From SIAQ01 sp964484265 (lineage in GTDB: Bacteria > Planctomycetota > Planctomycetia > Gemmatales > Gemmataceae): DNA of 64,000 nt. A program made the translations under genes and the position numbers. Shown here one piece after another: positions 53,993 through 62,069 of this stretch (position 1 is its first letter; every line of letters begins with the position of its first letter). The stretch covers positions 1 to 64,000 of the forward strand of contig CAZAFH010000030.1 in the NCBI GenBank assembly GCA_964484265.1. The letters are read 5' to 3'. Under the pieces are notes generated by a model that saw nothing but the letters and a program-made list of their open reading frames with translations, had not been told where the DNA came from and ran no database searches.

Positions 53993-54775
53993 ATGAATGC
54001 CGAGCAACCTGAATATTGGCAAGCGACGAGGCATCCCTGGGCGTGCGTGTTGTTCGTTCTGCCGATGCTGGCGATTTACGAGATCGGCCTGCACCTTTCC
54101 GCGACAAGCGTTGACGCGATGCGCAACGGCGCCGACTGCTGGCTGCGTTCGTTCCTGGCGATCCTGGGCATCGAGCCTGCTTACGGTGCGCCTTCTCTTC
54201 TGATGTGCGTCCTCCTGGCGTGGGGCCTGCTTCGCCGCGAAGGCAGGCCGAGGGACAACATCGGCATCTGGGCGGGCATGATGGCCGAGAGCGCCGCCTA
54301 CGCAGTGCTGTTGTTGGGGATGAGCCAGGCGGTGTGGCAGATGCTTGTTCATGCCGACGCGTTGCTTGGACGGCCGAAGCCGCGCGTGTTGTTGGAGATC
54401 GTTTCGGAAACTGATGCCCTGAGTCTGGATCCGATGTGGGGCCAGCTCTTCAGTTATTTCGGCGCGGGAATCTATGAAGAGACGCTTTTCCGCTTGCTCG
54501 TCTATGGCGGATTGCTCCGACTTTTTTCGTGGAACGAATCGAAGGTCTCGCTCTGGGTGGTGTTGCTGTCCTCTTTCGCGTCGGCGATATTGTTCGCCGG
54601 CGCGCATCATATCGGATCCAACGGCGATCCGTTCAATCTCTATGTGTTGACGTTCCGCACCTTCGCCGGGCTGTTCTTTGCAGCGCTGTATCAGATTCGC
54701 GGCTTTGGCATCGCTGTTGGCGCGCATGCGGGGTACGACGTGCTGGTCGGGTTGATCTTGACGACAGCGCCGTGA
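53993..54775 (+). CDS. CPBP-family intramembrane protease (260 aa)
   Basis: Membrane protein with the CPBP/Abi (CAAX-protease-like) motifs: YEETLFRLLVYG (E-E-x-x-x-R), ILFAGAHHIGS and VGAHAGYDVLVG, which hold the metal-ligand Glu and His residues. Several hydrophobic helices precede these (WACVLFVLPMLAIYEIGLHL, APSLLMCVLLAWGLL, YAVLLLGMSQAVW). Relatives in other bacteria cleave membrane proteins or provide peptide immunity. It is divergent from the RluA-type gene with 44 bp between starts. Confidence 0.85.
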   Translation: MNAEQPEYWQATRHPWACVLFVLPMLAIYEIGLHLSATSVDAMRNGADCWLRSFLAILGIEPAYGAPSLLMCVLLAWGLLRREGRPRDNIGIWAGMMAESAAYAVLLLGMSQAVWQMLVHADALLGRPKPRVLLEIVSETDALSLDPMWGQLFSYFGAGIYEETLFRLLVYGGLLRLFSWNESKVSLWVVLLSSFASAILFAGAHHIGSNGDPFNLYVLTFRTFAGLFFAALYQIRGFGIAVGAHAGYDVLVGLILTTAP

Positions 54776-54893
54776 GATGCGGAGCTGGAAGTATCGCGCC
54801 TACCCGGTTCGCTTCAAGCTTAAGTAATATTAATCCGATAATCGAGGATACGAAAGAATATTGCATCCCCAGGACGAACATCAAGGAACGATC

Positions 54894-55652
54894 ATGCACT
54901 GGGTATTTCTCGCAGGTATTTGTGGGATTGTCAATCCTGGCATCATCGAGTCGACTCCGTCGTATTTGCTCGAAATGCATACGGGTCCGGACCGACAACC
55001 CAAGCTGAAACCGACCCGTTATCATCCCCAACCGGGTGACATCGTCCTTTTCGACGATCACAACACGTTCATGACCAAGCTCTACCGCTGCTGCGGCACG
55101 GGCAGACCGCTGCACGCAGGCGTCGTGTTTCGCCGTCCCGATGGCTCGAATGCGATTCTGGAAGCGGGAACGAATGCTGTCATGAAGGTCTTTATCTTCG
55201 ACCTCGAACCGAGACTTCAAAAATTCGACGGCACGATCCTCATCCGCAGACCGCGTTCGGCAATGAACCCCGACCAATGCGCGCGTCTGGCGGAGTTCGC
55301 CTCGGCTCAGGAGGGGAAGCCGTACGCGATCGCACGTCTGCTGATACAGGCGACGCCGTTCCGTCCGCGGTCGCATTCGGTGCTGACGCATTGGTTTGGG
55401 CGGACCGTTCTCGAACGTGAACGCTGGATTTGCTCGGAACTGGTGATCGCGTCGCTCGCCGCCGCCGACGTTTGGCCGATCGACACGTTTCCCGCCAATG
55501 CGATGTATCCGCGTGATCTTTGTTATGACGAGCACTTCGACTTGCGTACCTATTACGAGACGCCCGCGCTCTGGTACCCGCGTGCCGAGATGTCGCCGCA
55601 CGGCGACGGCGTTCGCGTCGGCAAGAGCATCGCGGCTCCGCTCGAGAAATAA
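54894..55652 (+). CDS. YiiX-like permuted papain-fold hydrolase (252 aa)
   Basis: Permuted NlpC/P60-type cysteine hydrolase. QPGDIVLFDDHNTF opens the domain, LHAGVVFRRPDG carries the likely catalytic His, and WICSELVIASLAAADV carries the Cys of the ICSELV motif. The ATG at 54894 has AAGGA six bases upstream, and the frame extends 11 codons further without support. A short hydrophobic N-terminus (WVFLAGICGIVNPGI) might be a signal or anchor. Such enzymes act on peptide or lipid amide bonds; the substrate is unknown. Confidence 0.75.
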   Translation: MHWVFLAGICGIVNPGIIESTPSYLLEMHTGPDRQPKLKPTRYHPQPGDIVLFDDHNTFMTKLYRCCGTGRPLHAGVVFRRPDGSNAILEAGTNAVMKVFIFDLEPRLQKFDGTILIRRPRSAMNPDQCARLAEFASAQEGKPYAIARLLIQATPFRPRSHSVLTHWFGRTVLERERWICSELVIASLAAADVWPIDTFPANAMYPRDLCYDEHFDLRTYYETPALWYPRAEMSPHGDGVRVGKSIAAPLEK

Positions 55653-55670
55653 ACTCTCGATTTGTCTTTT

Positions 55671-55726
55671 TCGCTTGCGGCTTAGCGCTTAGCATGGCGC
55701 CTTGTTGAGCGCTAAGCCGCAAGCGG
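55671..55726. repeat. Inverted pair of GAGCGCTAAGCCGCAAGCGG repeats
   Basis: The left arm (55671-55690, reverse complement, near exact) and the right arm (55707-55726, exact) have a 16-nt loop. It lies between the convergent YiiX-like and lipoprotein genes, bidirectional-terminator position. Confidence 0.88.
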
Positions 55727-55742
55727 TAAGAGAAATATTGAA

Positions 55743-56189
55743 TCACCTCTTGATGCGTTCGACTTTAAGCTCGATGACGTTGTTCTTCGGTTCCACCGTC
55801 ACTTCGAGTCCCGACGATCCGTGTTTCTCGTACTTCGGCAAGATCACGTGCGGCACCGGATTTTCTGGGCCGATGTAGGGGCGTGTAATGACGACGCGAT
55901 GCTTGCCAAGCTCGGCTCCGTCGCCTGGAGTCTTCGAGGTGAGGCGGAACTTGCCATTTTCGTCGATGCTGCCGTTCGCGCTGGATTTGCCCTCGAGCGA
56001 TTCAAACTCGACGGCGCCGCCTTTGAGTTCGGTGATCGGCTTGCCGTCAGCGTCAACGATCGTTCCGGACACGGGATAGACTGTCTGCTTCCCGCAGCCG
56101 CCGAAAATTACCAATAAAAGACCAAAGAACAACGCCGCGATTCGATGAAATTGCGTTTTCACGAGTTTCTTGCACTCCCCAAGCTGCAC
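55743..56189 (-). CDS. Lipoprotein with transthyretin/carboxypeptidase-regulatory-like domain (148 aa)
   Basis: The N-terminal signal FHRIAALFFGLLLVIFGGC has a lipobox-like FGGC, so it is probably a lipid-anchored envelope protein. The mature part begins VYPVSGTIVDADGKPITELKGGAVEFESLEG, the common opening of small planctomycete beta-sandwich lipoproteins. KHRVVITRPYIGPENPVP and LEVTVEPKNNVIELKVERIKR follow. The frame opens with GTG at 56189; a second GTG at 56162, with GGGGAG upstream, is an equally good start. It is divergent from the DUF1559 gene. Confidence 0.78.
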   Translation of the reverse strand: MQLGECKKLVKTQFHRIAALFFGLLLVIFGGCGKQTVYPVSGTIVDADGKPITELKGGAVEFESLEGKSSANGSIDENGKFRLTSKTPGDGAELGKHRVVITRPYIGPENPVPHVILPKYEKHGSSGLEVTVEPKNNVIELKVERIKR

Positions 56190-56241
56190 GATGATGGTAT
56201 CATGAAATTACCATTATATTTTGTAATAAAGGAATTGGTCG

Positions 56242-57177
56242 ATGTCGCGTCTCTCCGTTCGTAATTCTCGATTCGCTTTTACGCTCATCGAACTGCTCGT
56301 GGTGATTGCCATCATCGCGATCTTGATCGCGCTGCTCGTGCCGGCCGTCCAGAAAGTGCGCGAGGCCGCTTCGCGGGCGCAGTGCGGTAATCATTTGAAG
56401 CAGATGGGTCTGGCCTGCCAGACGTTTCATGACGCCCGCAAGGCGTTTCCCAATAGTCGACGCGATGCGAATTATACCTGGTTCATCGAGATTCTCCCTT
56501 ACCTCGATCAACAACCGGTGCAAGATTCATGGAACATGAAAGGCGGAAGTTTCTATTCTCAGTCGGCAGCGGCTCAGATGGCGACGATTCCCGTCTATTT
56601 CTGCCCGGCCCGCCGACCGATGATGACGAGCTTGCCCAACATCGAAGCACAAGACGGCACGACCGGACCGCCATTCTACCAGGGCGCCTGCGCGGACTAT
56701 GCCGCTTGCGTCGGTTCGACTGGCAGCGACTACTGGTGGTCGACCGATTCCAGCGGCAACCCCAATACGCCCAACAACGGCGTATTCCGCCTCGACAACA
56801 ACTGGAGCAACACGAGTTCCCCGACGTACGTCGGCGGAATCAAGATCGCTCAGATCACCGATGGCACAAGCAACACGCTTCTGATTGGCGAGAAGCACGT
56901 CCAACAAACGCGCATGGGCGATTTCGGCGCCGGCGATGGCTGTGCCTACAACGGCGACAAGGGCACGGCATTTCGCGGCGCGGGGCCCTCCCTCACTCTG
57001 GCACGCACGCCGACCGATGCCTTCACCAACCGCTTCGGAAGCTATCATCCCGGAGTCTGCCAATTCGTCTTCTGCGACGGCACGGTTCGCCCAGTTTCCG
57101 TGAACATCTCAGGCGCGACGCTCGGCAACCTCGCCGACAAGGCCGATGACCAGACCGTCGATCTCGGTTCAATCTAA
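56242..57177 (+). CDS. DUF1559 prepilin-type protein (311 aa)
   Basis: Planctomycete-specific pseudopilin-like protein. A type IV prepilin N-terminus (FAFTLIELLVVIAIIAILIALLVPAVQKVREAASR) is cleaved before Phe/Thr-Leu-Ile-Glu in this class and anchors the helix. The DUF1559 body follows (QCGNHLKQMGLACQTFHDARKAFP, ITDGTSNTLLIGEKHV). The C-terminal H-x9-DG signature is HPGVCQFVFCDGTV. AAAGGA lies about eight bases before the ATG. These proteins are multicopy in Gemmata and Pirellula relatives and are thought to form surface structures; the role is not settled. No prepilin peptidase is in the window. Confidence 0.93.
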   Translation: MSRLSVRNSRFAFTLIELLVVIAIIAILIALLVPAVQKVREAASRAQCGNHLKQMGLACQTFHDARKAFPNSRRDANYTWFIEILPYLDQQPVQDSWNMKGGSFYSQSAAAQMATIPVYFCPARRPMMTSLPNIEAQDGTTGPPFYQGACADYAACVGSTGSDYWWSTDSSGNPNTPNNGVFRLDNNWSNTSSPTYVGGIKIAQITDGTSNTLLIGEKHVQQTRMGDFGAGDGCAYNGDKGTAFRGAGPSLTLARTPTDAFTNRFGSYHPGVCQFVFCDGTVRPVSVNISGATLGNLADKADDQTVDLGSI

Positions 57178-57326
57178 CCCATTTGGGAGCCAAGTAGGTC
57201 CCGCGAGCCGAGCGGGACCGGTTAGCTAGCCCCTCATTTCTGTCCCTGTTCCTATCGCAAATCCCTACAACAGAAATACACACACCGGATACGACTCATT
57301 CAATCTTCCCGCCGCAGGAGAAACCG

Positions 57327-58595
57327 ATGCTGACCTCTTCCCAGCGATTCGCCACACTCTTACTGATGTTCCTTTTTTCCAGCCACGCGTTGGCTTCAGA
57401 TTGGCGGCTCTTTCGCGGGCCGACGGGGCAGGGCATCGTCGACGAGAAGGACCTGCCGACCGAATGGTCCGCGACCAAGAACATCGTCTGGAAACTGAAA
57501 CTACCCGGCGCCGGCGCGTCAAGCCCGGTCATTCTCGGCAACCGCGTCTTTCTCACGGCGTATTCGGGCTACGGAATCGACGCGAAGAACATCGGCGATC
57601 AGAAGGACCTCAAACGCCACCTTCTCTGTATCGATCGTGTTAAGGGCACGGTAATCTGGTCGAAGGATTTCGAGCCTGTTCTGCCCGAGCACCAGTACAA
57701 AGGTGAAGGCGCTTACCACGGCTATGCCGCCAATACGCCGATCACTGACGGCGAGAAGCTTTACGTCTTCTTTGGGAAGTCCGGGGTTTACTGCTTCGAT
57801 CTCGACGGCAAGCAGATTTGGCACAAACTGGTCGGCAAGGGTACGAGCGGCTGGGGCTCCGGCGCTTCCCTGATGTTCTTCAAGGACAAGGTGATCGTCA
57901 ATGCCAGCGTCGAGAGCAATTCGCTCATCGCTTTGAACAAAGCGGACGGCGCCGAGGTTTGGAAAGCGCCGAAAGTCGGCAGCGCCTGGGGCACGCCTGT
58001 CGTCATAACGACGCCCGCGAAACAACTCGAACTCGTGCTCAGCATGAGCGGCCGGGTGGCCGGCTTCGATCCAGAGACCGGCAAGGAACTCTGGAGTGCC
58101 GCGGGTCACGGCGGGTATGTTTGTCCCAGCGTCGTCACGCATGACGACATTGTCTACGCCATCGGCGGCGGCGGAACCTCGCTTGCGATCAAGTCCGGCG
58201 GGCGCGGCGATGTCACCAAGACCAACACGCTCTGGCGCATGAAGAAAGGCTCCAACGCTTCTTCGCCCATCTATCACGATGGCCAGGTTTACTGGAGCAG
58301 CGAGGGCGGCGGCGTAATTCACCGCCAGGAAGCCGCGACGGGCAAGACCATCGAGAAACGCCTCAAACCCGATGCAGGCCGAATCTGGGCGTCGCCGATC
58401 CTCGCCGATGGCAAGCTCTATTTCGTCTCGCAGTTCAATGGCATCTTCGTCGTCGCCGCTAACGACAAGCTCGACATTCTCGCCCATAACACGTTTGCGG
58501 ACGACAAAGCGCGCGCGAACGCGTCGCTCGCCGTCAGTAACGGGCAGATCTTTTTCCGCAACGACCAGTATCTCTACTGCATCGGCAAGCGTTGA
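57327..58595 (+). CDS. Exported PQQ-like beta-propeller protein (422 aa)
   Basis: Signal peptide FATLLLMFLFSSHALA, then DWRLFRGPTGQGIVDEKDLPTEWSATKNIVWK, the typical opening of planctomycete PQQ-like ('outer membrane protein assembly BamB-like') propellers. Blades include CIDRVKGTVIWSKDF, CFDLDGKQIWHKL, ALNKADGAEVWKAP and GFDPETGKELWSAAG. No catalytic PQQ-dehydrogenase residues are apparent. It is followed at 100 bp by a same-strand paralogue, with an inverted repeat between. Probably a periplasmic scaffold or sensor. Confidence 0.88.
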   Translation: MLTSSQRFATLLLMFLFSSHALASDWRLFRGPTGQGIVDEKDLPTEWSATKNIVWKLKLPGAGASSPVILGNRVFLTAYSGYGIDAKNIGDQKDLKRHLLCIDRVKGTVIWSKDFEPVLPEHQYKGEGAYHGYAANTPITDGEKLYVFFGKSGVYCFDLDGKQIWHKLVGKGTSGWGSGASLMFFKDKVIVNASVESNSLIALNKADGAEVWKAPKVGSAWGTPVVITTPAKQLELVLSMSGRVAGFDPETGKELWSAAGHGGYVCPSVVTHDDIVYAIGGGGTSLAIKSGGRGDVTKTNTLWRMKKGSNASSPIYHDGQVYWSSEGGGVIHRQEAATGKTIEKRLKPDAGRIWASPILADGKLYFVSQFNGIFVVAANDKLDILAHNTFADDKARANASLAVSNGQIFFRNDQYLYCIGKR

Positions 58596-58626
58596 CGAAT
58601 TGGCGAAATTCTAATTTCCGGTTTTT

Positions 58627-58682
58627 CCGCTTGCGGCTTAGCGCTCAACAAGGCACCGTGCTGAGCGCCAAGCCGCAAGCGG
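58627..58682. repeat. Inverted pair of GAGCGCTAAGCCGCAAGCGG repeats
   Basis: Left arm exact reverse complement (58627-58646), right arm one mismatch (58663-58682), with a 16-nt loop. It lies between two same-strand paralogous genes, so a terminator here would separate their expression. Confidence 0.88.
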
Positions 58683-58695
58683 CAAAGGTACTATT

Positions 58696-59952
58696 ATGAC
58701 CCGCGTTCTATCAGGTCTTTTCCTTTTCGCCATTGCGTCTCCGATATTCGCGGACGATTGGCCTGCCTGGCGCGGGCCGCGCGGCGACGGTGTTTCCGCC
58801 GAAAAGAACCTGCCGCTCACCTGGTCGGCCAGGGCCAACGTGCGCTGGAAGGTCCCGATGGCGGAGCCGTGCAACTCGACGCCGATCGTCTGGGGCGACC
58901 GCGTGTTTCTCACGCAGGGACTCACCAAGTCCAAGGAGCGTGCCGTTCTCGCTCTCGACCGCAAGTCAGGCAATACGCTGTGGCAGCGCGAATACCCCTG
59001 CGCCACCGTCGAAACGACCCACAAGCAGAATCCGCCTTGCTCGGGTTCCCCCGTCACCGATGGCAAGGCCGTCTATGCCTGGCTTGGTTCTGCTGGCGTC
59101 GTCGCGCTCGACTTCGCGGGCAAGGAGCTTTGGCGGCGCGATCTCGGCCCCATCGTTTCCCGCTGGGGCAACGGCTCCAGTCCCGTGCTTTACAAGGACC
59201 TCCTTATCGTCTTCCACGGTCCCGGCGAGCCAAGCACCTTTCTCACCGCGCTCGACAAGCATACCGGAAAGACCATCTGGAAGACCGGCGAGAAATCGAT
59301 CAACAGCCCGATCTTCGGCTCCTGGAGCACGCCGGTCCTCGTCAGCATCAACAATCGCGACGAACTGATCATGCCGCTCCCGGGCGAGAAAGTCGGCGGC
59401 GAAGGCCTGTTCAAGGCCTACGACCCCAACACTGGCAAGGAACTCTGGTCGTGCCGTGGGCTGGGAAATGAAATCTACGCCATGCCGTCCATCAACGAAT
59501 CGCGCGATCTGATCGTCGCCATCTCCGGGCATAATGGCCCATTCGTCGGCGTCAAACCGGGAGGCAACGGCGATGTCACTGCCACGCACCGCGTCTGGCG
59601 CAATGCCGGCAAGAATCCGCAACGCGTTGGCAGCGGCGTCTTCCACGGCGGGCGTTTCTTCCTCGCCGACGCTCCCGGCCTGGTCGAATGCATCGACCCC
59701 AAGACGGGTGAGCCCGAATGGAAAGAACGCCTGCCCGGCACACTCTGGGGTTCCATGCTGCTCGCCGACGGCAGACTTTACGTCTCCAGCCTCGAAGGCA
59801 CGACCTACGTTCTCAAGGCCGGTCCAAAATTCGAGTTGCTGGCGACGAACGCCCTCAACGAGCCGATCTACGCCGCACCGGCCGTATCCAATGGCGATAT
59901 CTTCCTGCGGACATATCAGAACCTGTATTGCATCCGTGAGAATCGGCCTTAG
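58696..59952 (+). CDS. Exported PQQ-like beta-propeller protein, paralogue (418 aa)
   Basis: Signal peptide VLSGLFLFAIASPIFA, then DWPAWRGPRGDGVSAEKNLPLTWSARANVRWKVPM, the same opening as the gene upstream. Blades include ALDRKSGNTLWQREYP, ALDKHTGKTIWKTGEK and AYDPNTGKELWSCRGLGNEIYAMP. The ATG at 58696 lies 14 bp after the repeat's right arm, which leaves little room for a leader. A tandem duplication with divergence explains the pair. It is followed by a CCACAGAG-type inverted pair. Confidence 0.88.
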   Translation: MTRVLSGLFLFAIASPIFADDWPAWRGPRGDGVSAEKNLPLTWSARANVRWKVPMAEPCNSTPIVWGDRVFLTQGLTKSKERAVLALDRKSGNTLWQREYPCATVETTHKQNPPCSGSPVTDGKAVYAWLGSAGVVALDFAGKELWRRDLGPIVSRWGNGSSPVLYKDLLIVFHGPGEPSTFLTALDKHTGKTIWKTGEKSINSPIFGSWSTPVLVSINNRDELIMPLPGEKVGGEGLFKAYDPNTGKELWSCRGLGNEIYAMPSINESRDLIVAISGHNGPFVGVKPGGNGDVTATHRVWRNAGKNPQRVGSGVFHGGRFFLADAPGLVECIDPKTGEPEWKERLPGTLWGSMLLADGRLYVSSLEGTTYVLKAGPKFELLATNALNEPIYAAPAVSNGDIFLRTYQNLYCIRENRP

Positions 59953-60327
59953 CCCGGATTTCTCACCACAGAGAGCACCGAGAAGCACAGAGAGAGGAAT
60001 ACCAAGAAAATAGGGAGGGGCGATCAAAATTACATCGTCCTTTTCTCGATCAGAGGTTCAATGTTGCTAGTTGCCGCGTGTCAATTACTTCGCATTTCTC
60101 CGTGTTCTCAGTGTTCTCTGTGGTGAGAAATGCAGGTTAGGAGAAGTGAACGGTCGAGTTCCTTTTTGAAATCGCCGAATTTTTCTTGCATCAGCGGAGA
60201 AATCCGCGATAATAGTTCTTTAATAAATTCCCCGCCGATATCCATCCTCGCCGCGCGGATTCCATTCCGCATGGTGGGATTGATTTGATCATTTCACTGA
60301 CAGATGGAAGGCGAAACGAGGCGGAAT
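59953..60327. other. Intergenic region before the kinase gene
   Basis: About 375 bp. The first ~180 bp hold the CCACAGAG-type inverted arms; the rest has no supported gene. The kinase promoter should be near 60200-60300, where I see no clear consensus. Confidence 0.5.
59960..60131. repeat. Inverted pair of TCTCACCACAGAGAGCACCG repeats
   Basis: Left arm 59960-59998 and right arm 60095-60131 (reverse complement of the CCACAGAGAACACTGAGAAC type) flank ~95 bp. It follows the second PQQ-like gene and is related to the arms at 30542-30812. Confidence 0.78.
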
Positions 60328-62007
60328 ATGGACGAAAACCCACTGCCCGCGAAGAAAGGGACGAATAAACCGTCTCCCAAGGCAGCGTCGTCCCTTCAAA
60401 AAGCGCCGGCGGCGAAAACGAAGCTGACTGCGAAGTCGCCAAGGCCAACTGTGATGGACTCTGCCTCTGATGACGATTCGCGCGCGACGACGACCACCGA
60501 GCAGTCAGCATCGGATACGGTGACGACAAAAACCCCGACCTCTCCGAAACCACGCGCACCGACGAAAAAGCCTAGCGACTCCGGTGAAGGCACCCTTTCC
60601 AAAACGCCAGGCTCCGCAAAATCCGCCAGCATGCTGGGAGAATACAAACTCCTGAAGAAGATCGGCCAGGGCGGTATGGGGTCGGTCTACAAAGCACAAA
60701 AAGGCGATGGTCCGATTGTCGCCATCAAGGTTCTCTCCAAAGAACTTGCCAACAAGGAAGCCTATGTCGCCCGCTTCGAACGCGAAGCACGCATCATGGC
60801 GAAGCTCGATCACGCCAACGTTCTCGGTTGCCATTCCTTCGGCAAAGACAAAGCAAAAGGGTATTACTACATTGCGATGGATTTCGTCGAAGGCGGCAGC
60901 GTTGAAGGCTGGCTGAAGAAGCTAGGCAAGTTCAGCGTCGGCGATGCGTTTCATATCATCCTGAAAACGGCCGAGGGCTTGCAACACGCCCACGAGCAGA
61001 ACCTGATCCATCGCGACATCAAGCCGGACAATCTACTCATCACCAAGGACGGCATCGTCAAGGTAGCGGACCTCGGCCTGGCCAAGGACACCGAGGAAGA
61101 CGTTTCGCTCACGAAAACTGGCGCCGGCGCGGGCACGCCGATCTACATGGCTCCGGAGCAGGCACGCGACGTCAAGCACGTCGATGCCCGAGTCGATATC
61201 TACGCCCTGGGCGTCATGTTTTATGTCTTTCTCACGGGGCAGGCGCCGTTTCATGGCAACACGCTCGTCGAACTCATCGCCGCCAAGGAGAAGGGCAAGT
61301 TCGATCCGATTCGCAAGTTCAACGACGAGGTGCCATCGAAGGTCGATCTCATCGTCGACAAGATGCTCGCCAAGGACCCGAAGCTGCGTTTCGAATCGTG
61401 CGCGGATGTGATCGCGCAGCTTGAACCGCTCGGCCTGCACAATGAATCGCTGAGTTTTCTCGAATCGGAACCGGCCGTGAAAAAGCAGGCCGTGAAAAAC
61501 GCGCCCGTGTCAAGCTCGGCAAAGCCGACCGCCGCGACTTCAGCGACAACGCGCCAGACCGGCAAGACGTCCGCCCAGGAGGAAATCGTCGAGAGGGATG
61601 TCTGGTACTGGAACATGGTCCTGCCCGAGGGGAAGATCGTCAACAAACAAGTCACCACCAACCAGGTGAAAATGCTGATCAAGGCCGGCACGATCAACGA
61701 GGAATCCGAAATCAGCAAGACTCGCAACGGCAGCTACCGCTCGGCGGCGTCCTTCAGCGAATTCAATCAGGCGTTTCAGGCGCTCAAATCGGCCAAGAAA
61801 ATGAACGCCAGGGCCCAAAAGGATAGCTTCAAGAACCTCGCCGACGAGGACGCGCGACGCCGAAAATGGGGATGGATCCGCCGATCGCTCGGCAGTCTCG
61901 GCGGCACGCTCTTCGGCATCTTCTGGATCCTGCTCGTGCTCGGCGGCCTCGGCTTCGGCGGCTGGTACCTCTGGATGCATTTCATCAAGCCGGAATTCGG
62001 TCTGTGA
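60328..62007 (+). CDS. Transmembrane Ser/Thr protein kinase with GYF_2-like domain (559 aa)
   Basis: Hanks-type kinase. A low-complexity Ser/Thr/Pro/Lys N-terminus (~1-100) precedes the kinase domain (~104-370). It has glycine loop GQGGMGSVYKA, K134 in VAIKVL, HRDIKPDNLL, DLGLAKD and MAPEQARD, all intact. At ~430-500 a GYF_2/DUF4339-like segment (VWYWNMVLPEGKIVNKQVTTNQVKML) may bind peptides. A single C-terminal membrane helix follows (LFGIFWILLVLGGLGFGGWYLW), so the kinase faces the cytosol with almost nothing outside. The start used is ATG 60328; ATG 60304 is possible. Signal input is unknown. Confidence 0.88.
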   Translation: MDENPLPAKKGTNKPSPKAASSLQKAPAAKTKLTAKSPRPTVMDSASDDDSRATTTTEQSASDTVTTKTPTSPKPRAPTKKPSDSGEGTLSKTPGSAKSASMLGEYKLLKKIGQGGMGSVYKAQKGDGPIVAIKVLSKELANKEAYVARFEREARIMAKLDHANVLGCHSFGKDKAKGYYYIAMDFVEGGSVEGWLKKLGKFSVGDAFHIILKTAEGLQHAHEQNLIHRDIKPDNLLITKDGIVKVADLGLAKDTEEDVSLTKTGAGAGTPIYMAPEQARDVKHVDARVDIYALGVMFYVFLTGQAPFHGNTLVELIAAKEKGKFDPIRKFNDEVPSKVDLIVDKMLAKDPKLRFESCADVIAQLEPLGLHNESLSFLESEPAVKKQAVKNAPVSSSAKPTAATSATTRQTGKTSAQEEIVERDVWYWNMVLPEGKIVNKQVTTNQVKMLIKAGTINEESEISKTRNGSYRSAASFSEFNQAFQALKSAKKMNARAQKDSFKNLADEDARRRKWGWIRRSLGSLGGTLFGIFWILLVLGGLGFGGWYLWMHFIKPEFGL

Positions 62008-62044
62008 GCCATAGTGACATCCACTTCCCGCGCGAGATTCTATT

Positions 62045-62064
62045 GAGCGCTAAGCCGCAAGCGG
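62045..62064 (+). repeat. Solo copy of the GAGCGCTAAGCCGCAAGCGG repeat
   Basis: Exact 20-mer without an opposing arm, between the convergent kinase and DUF1549/1553 genes. The inner CCGC-AA-GCGG can form only a short stem. Confidence 0.8.
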
Positions 62065-62069
62065 CAAAT

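Noticed and set aside
57519..58487. Minus-strand frame opposite the first PQQ-like gene
   Set aside because: No ribosome-binding site or domain; antisense to propeller blades.
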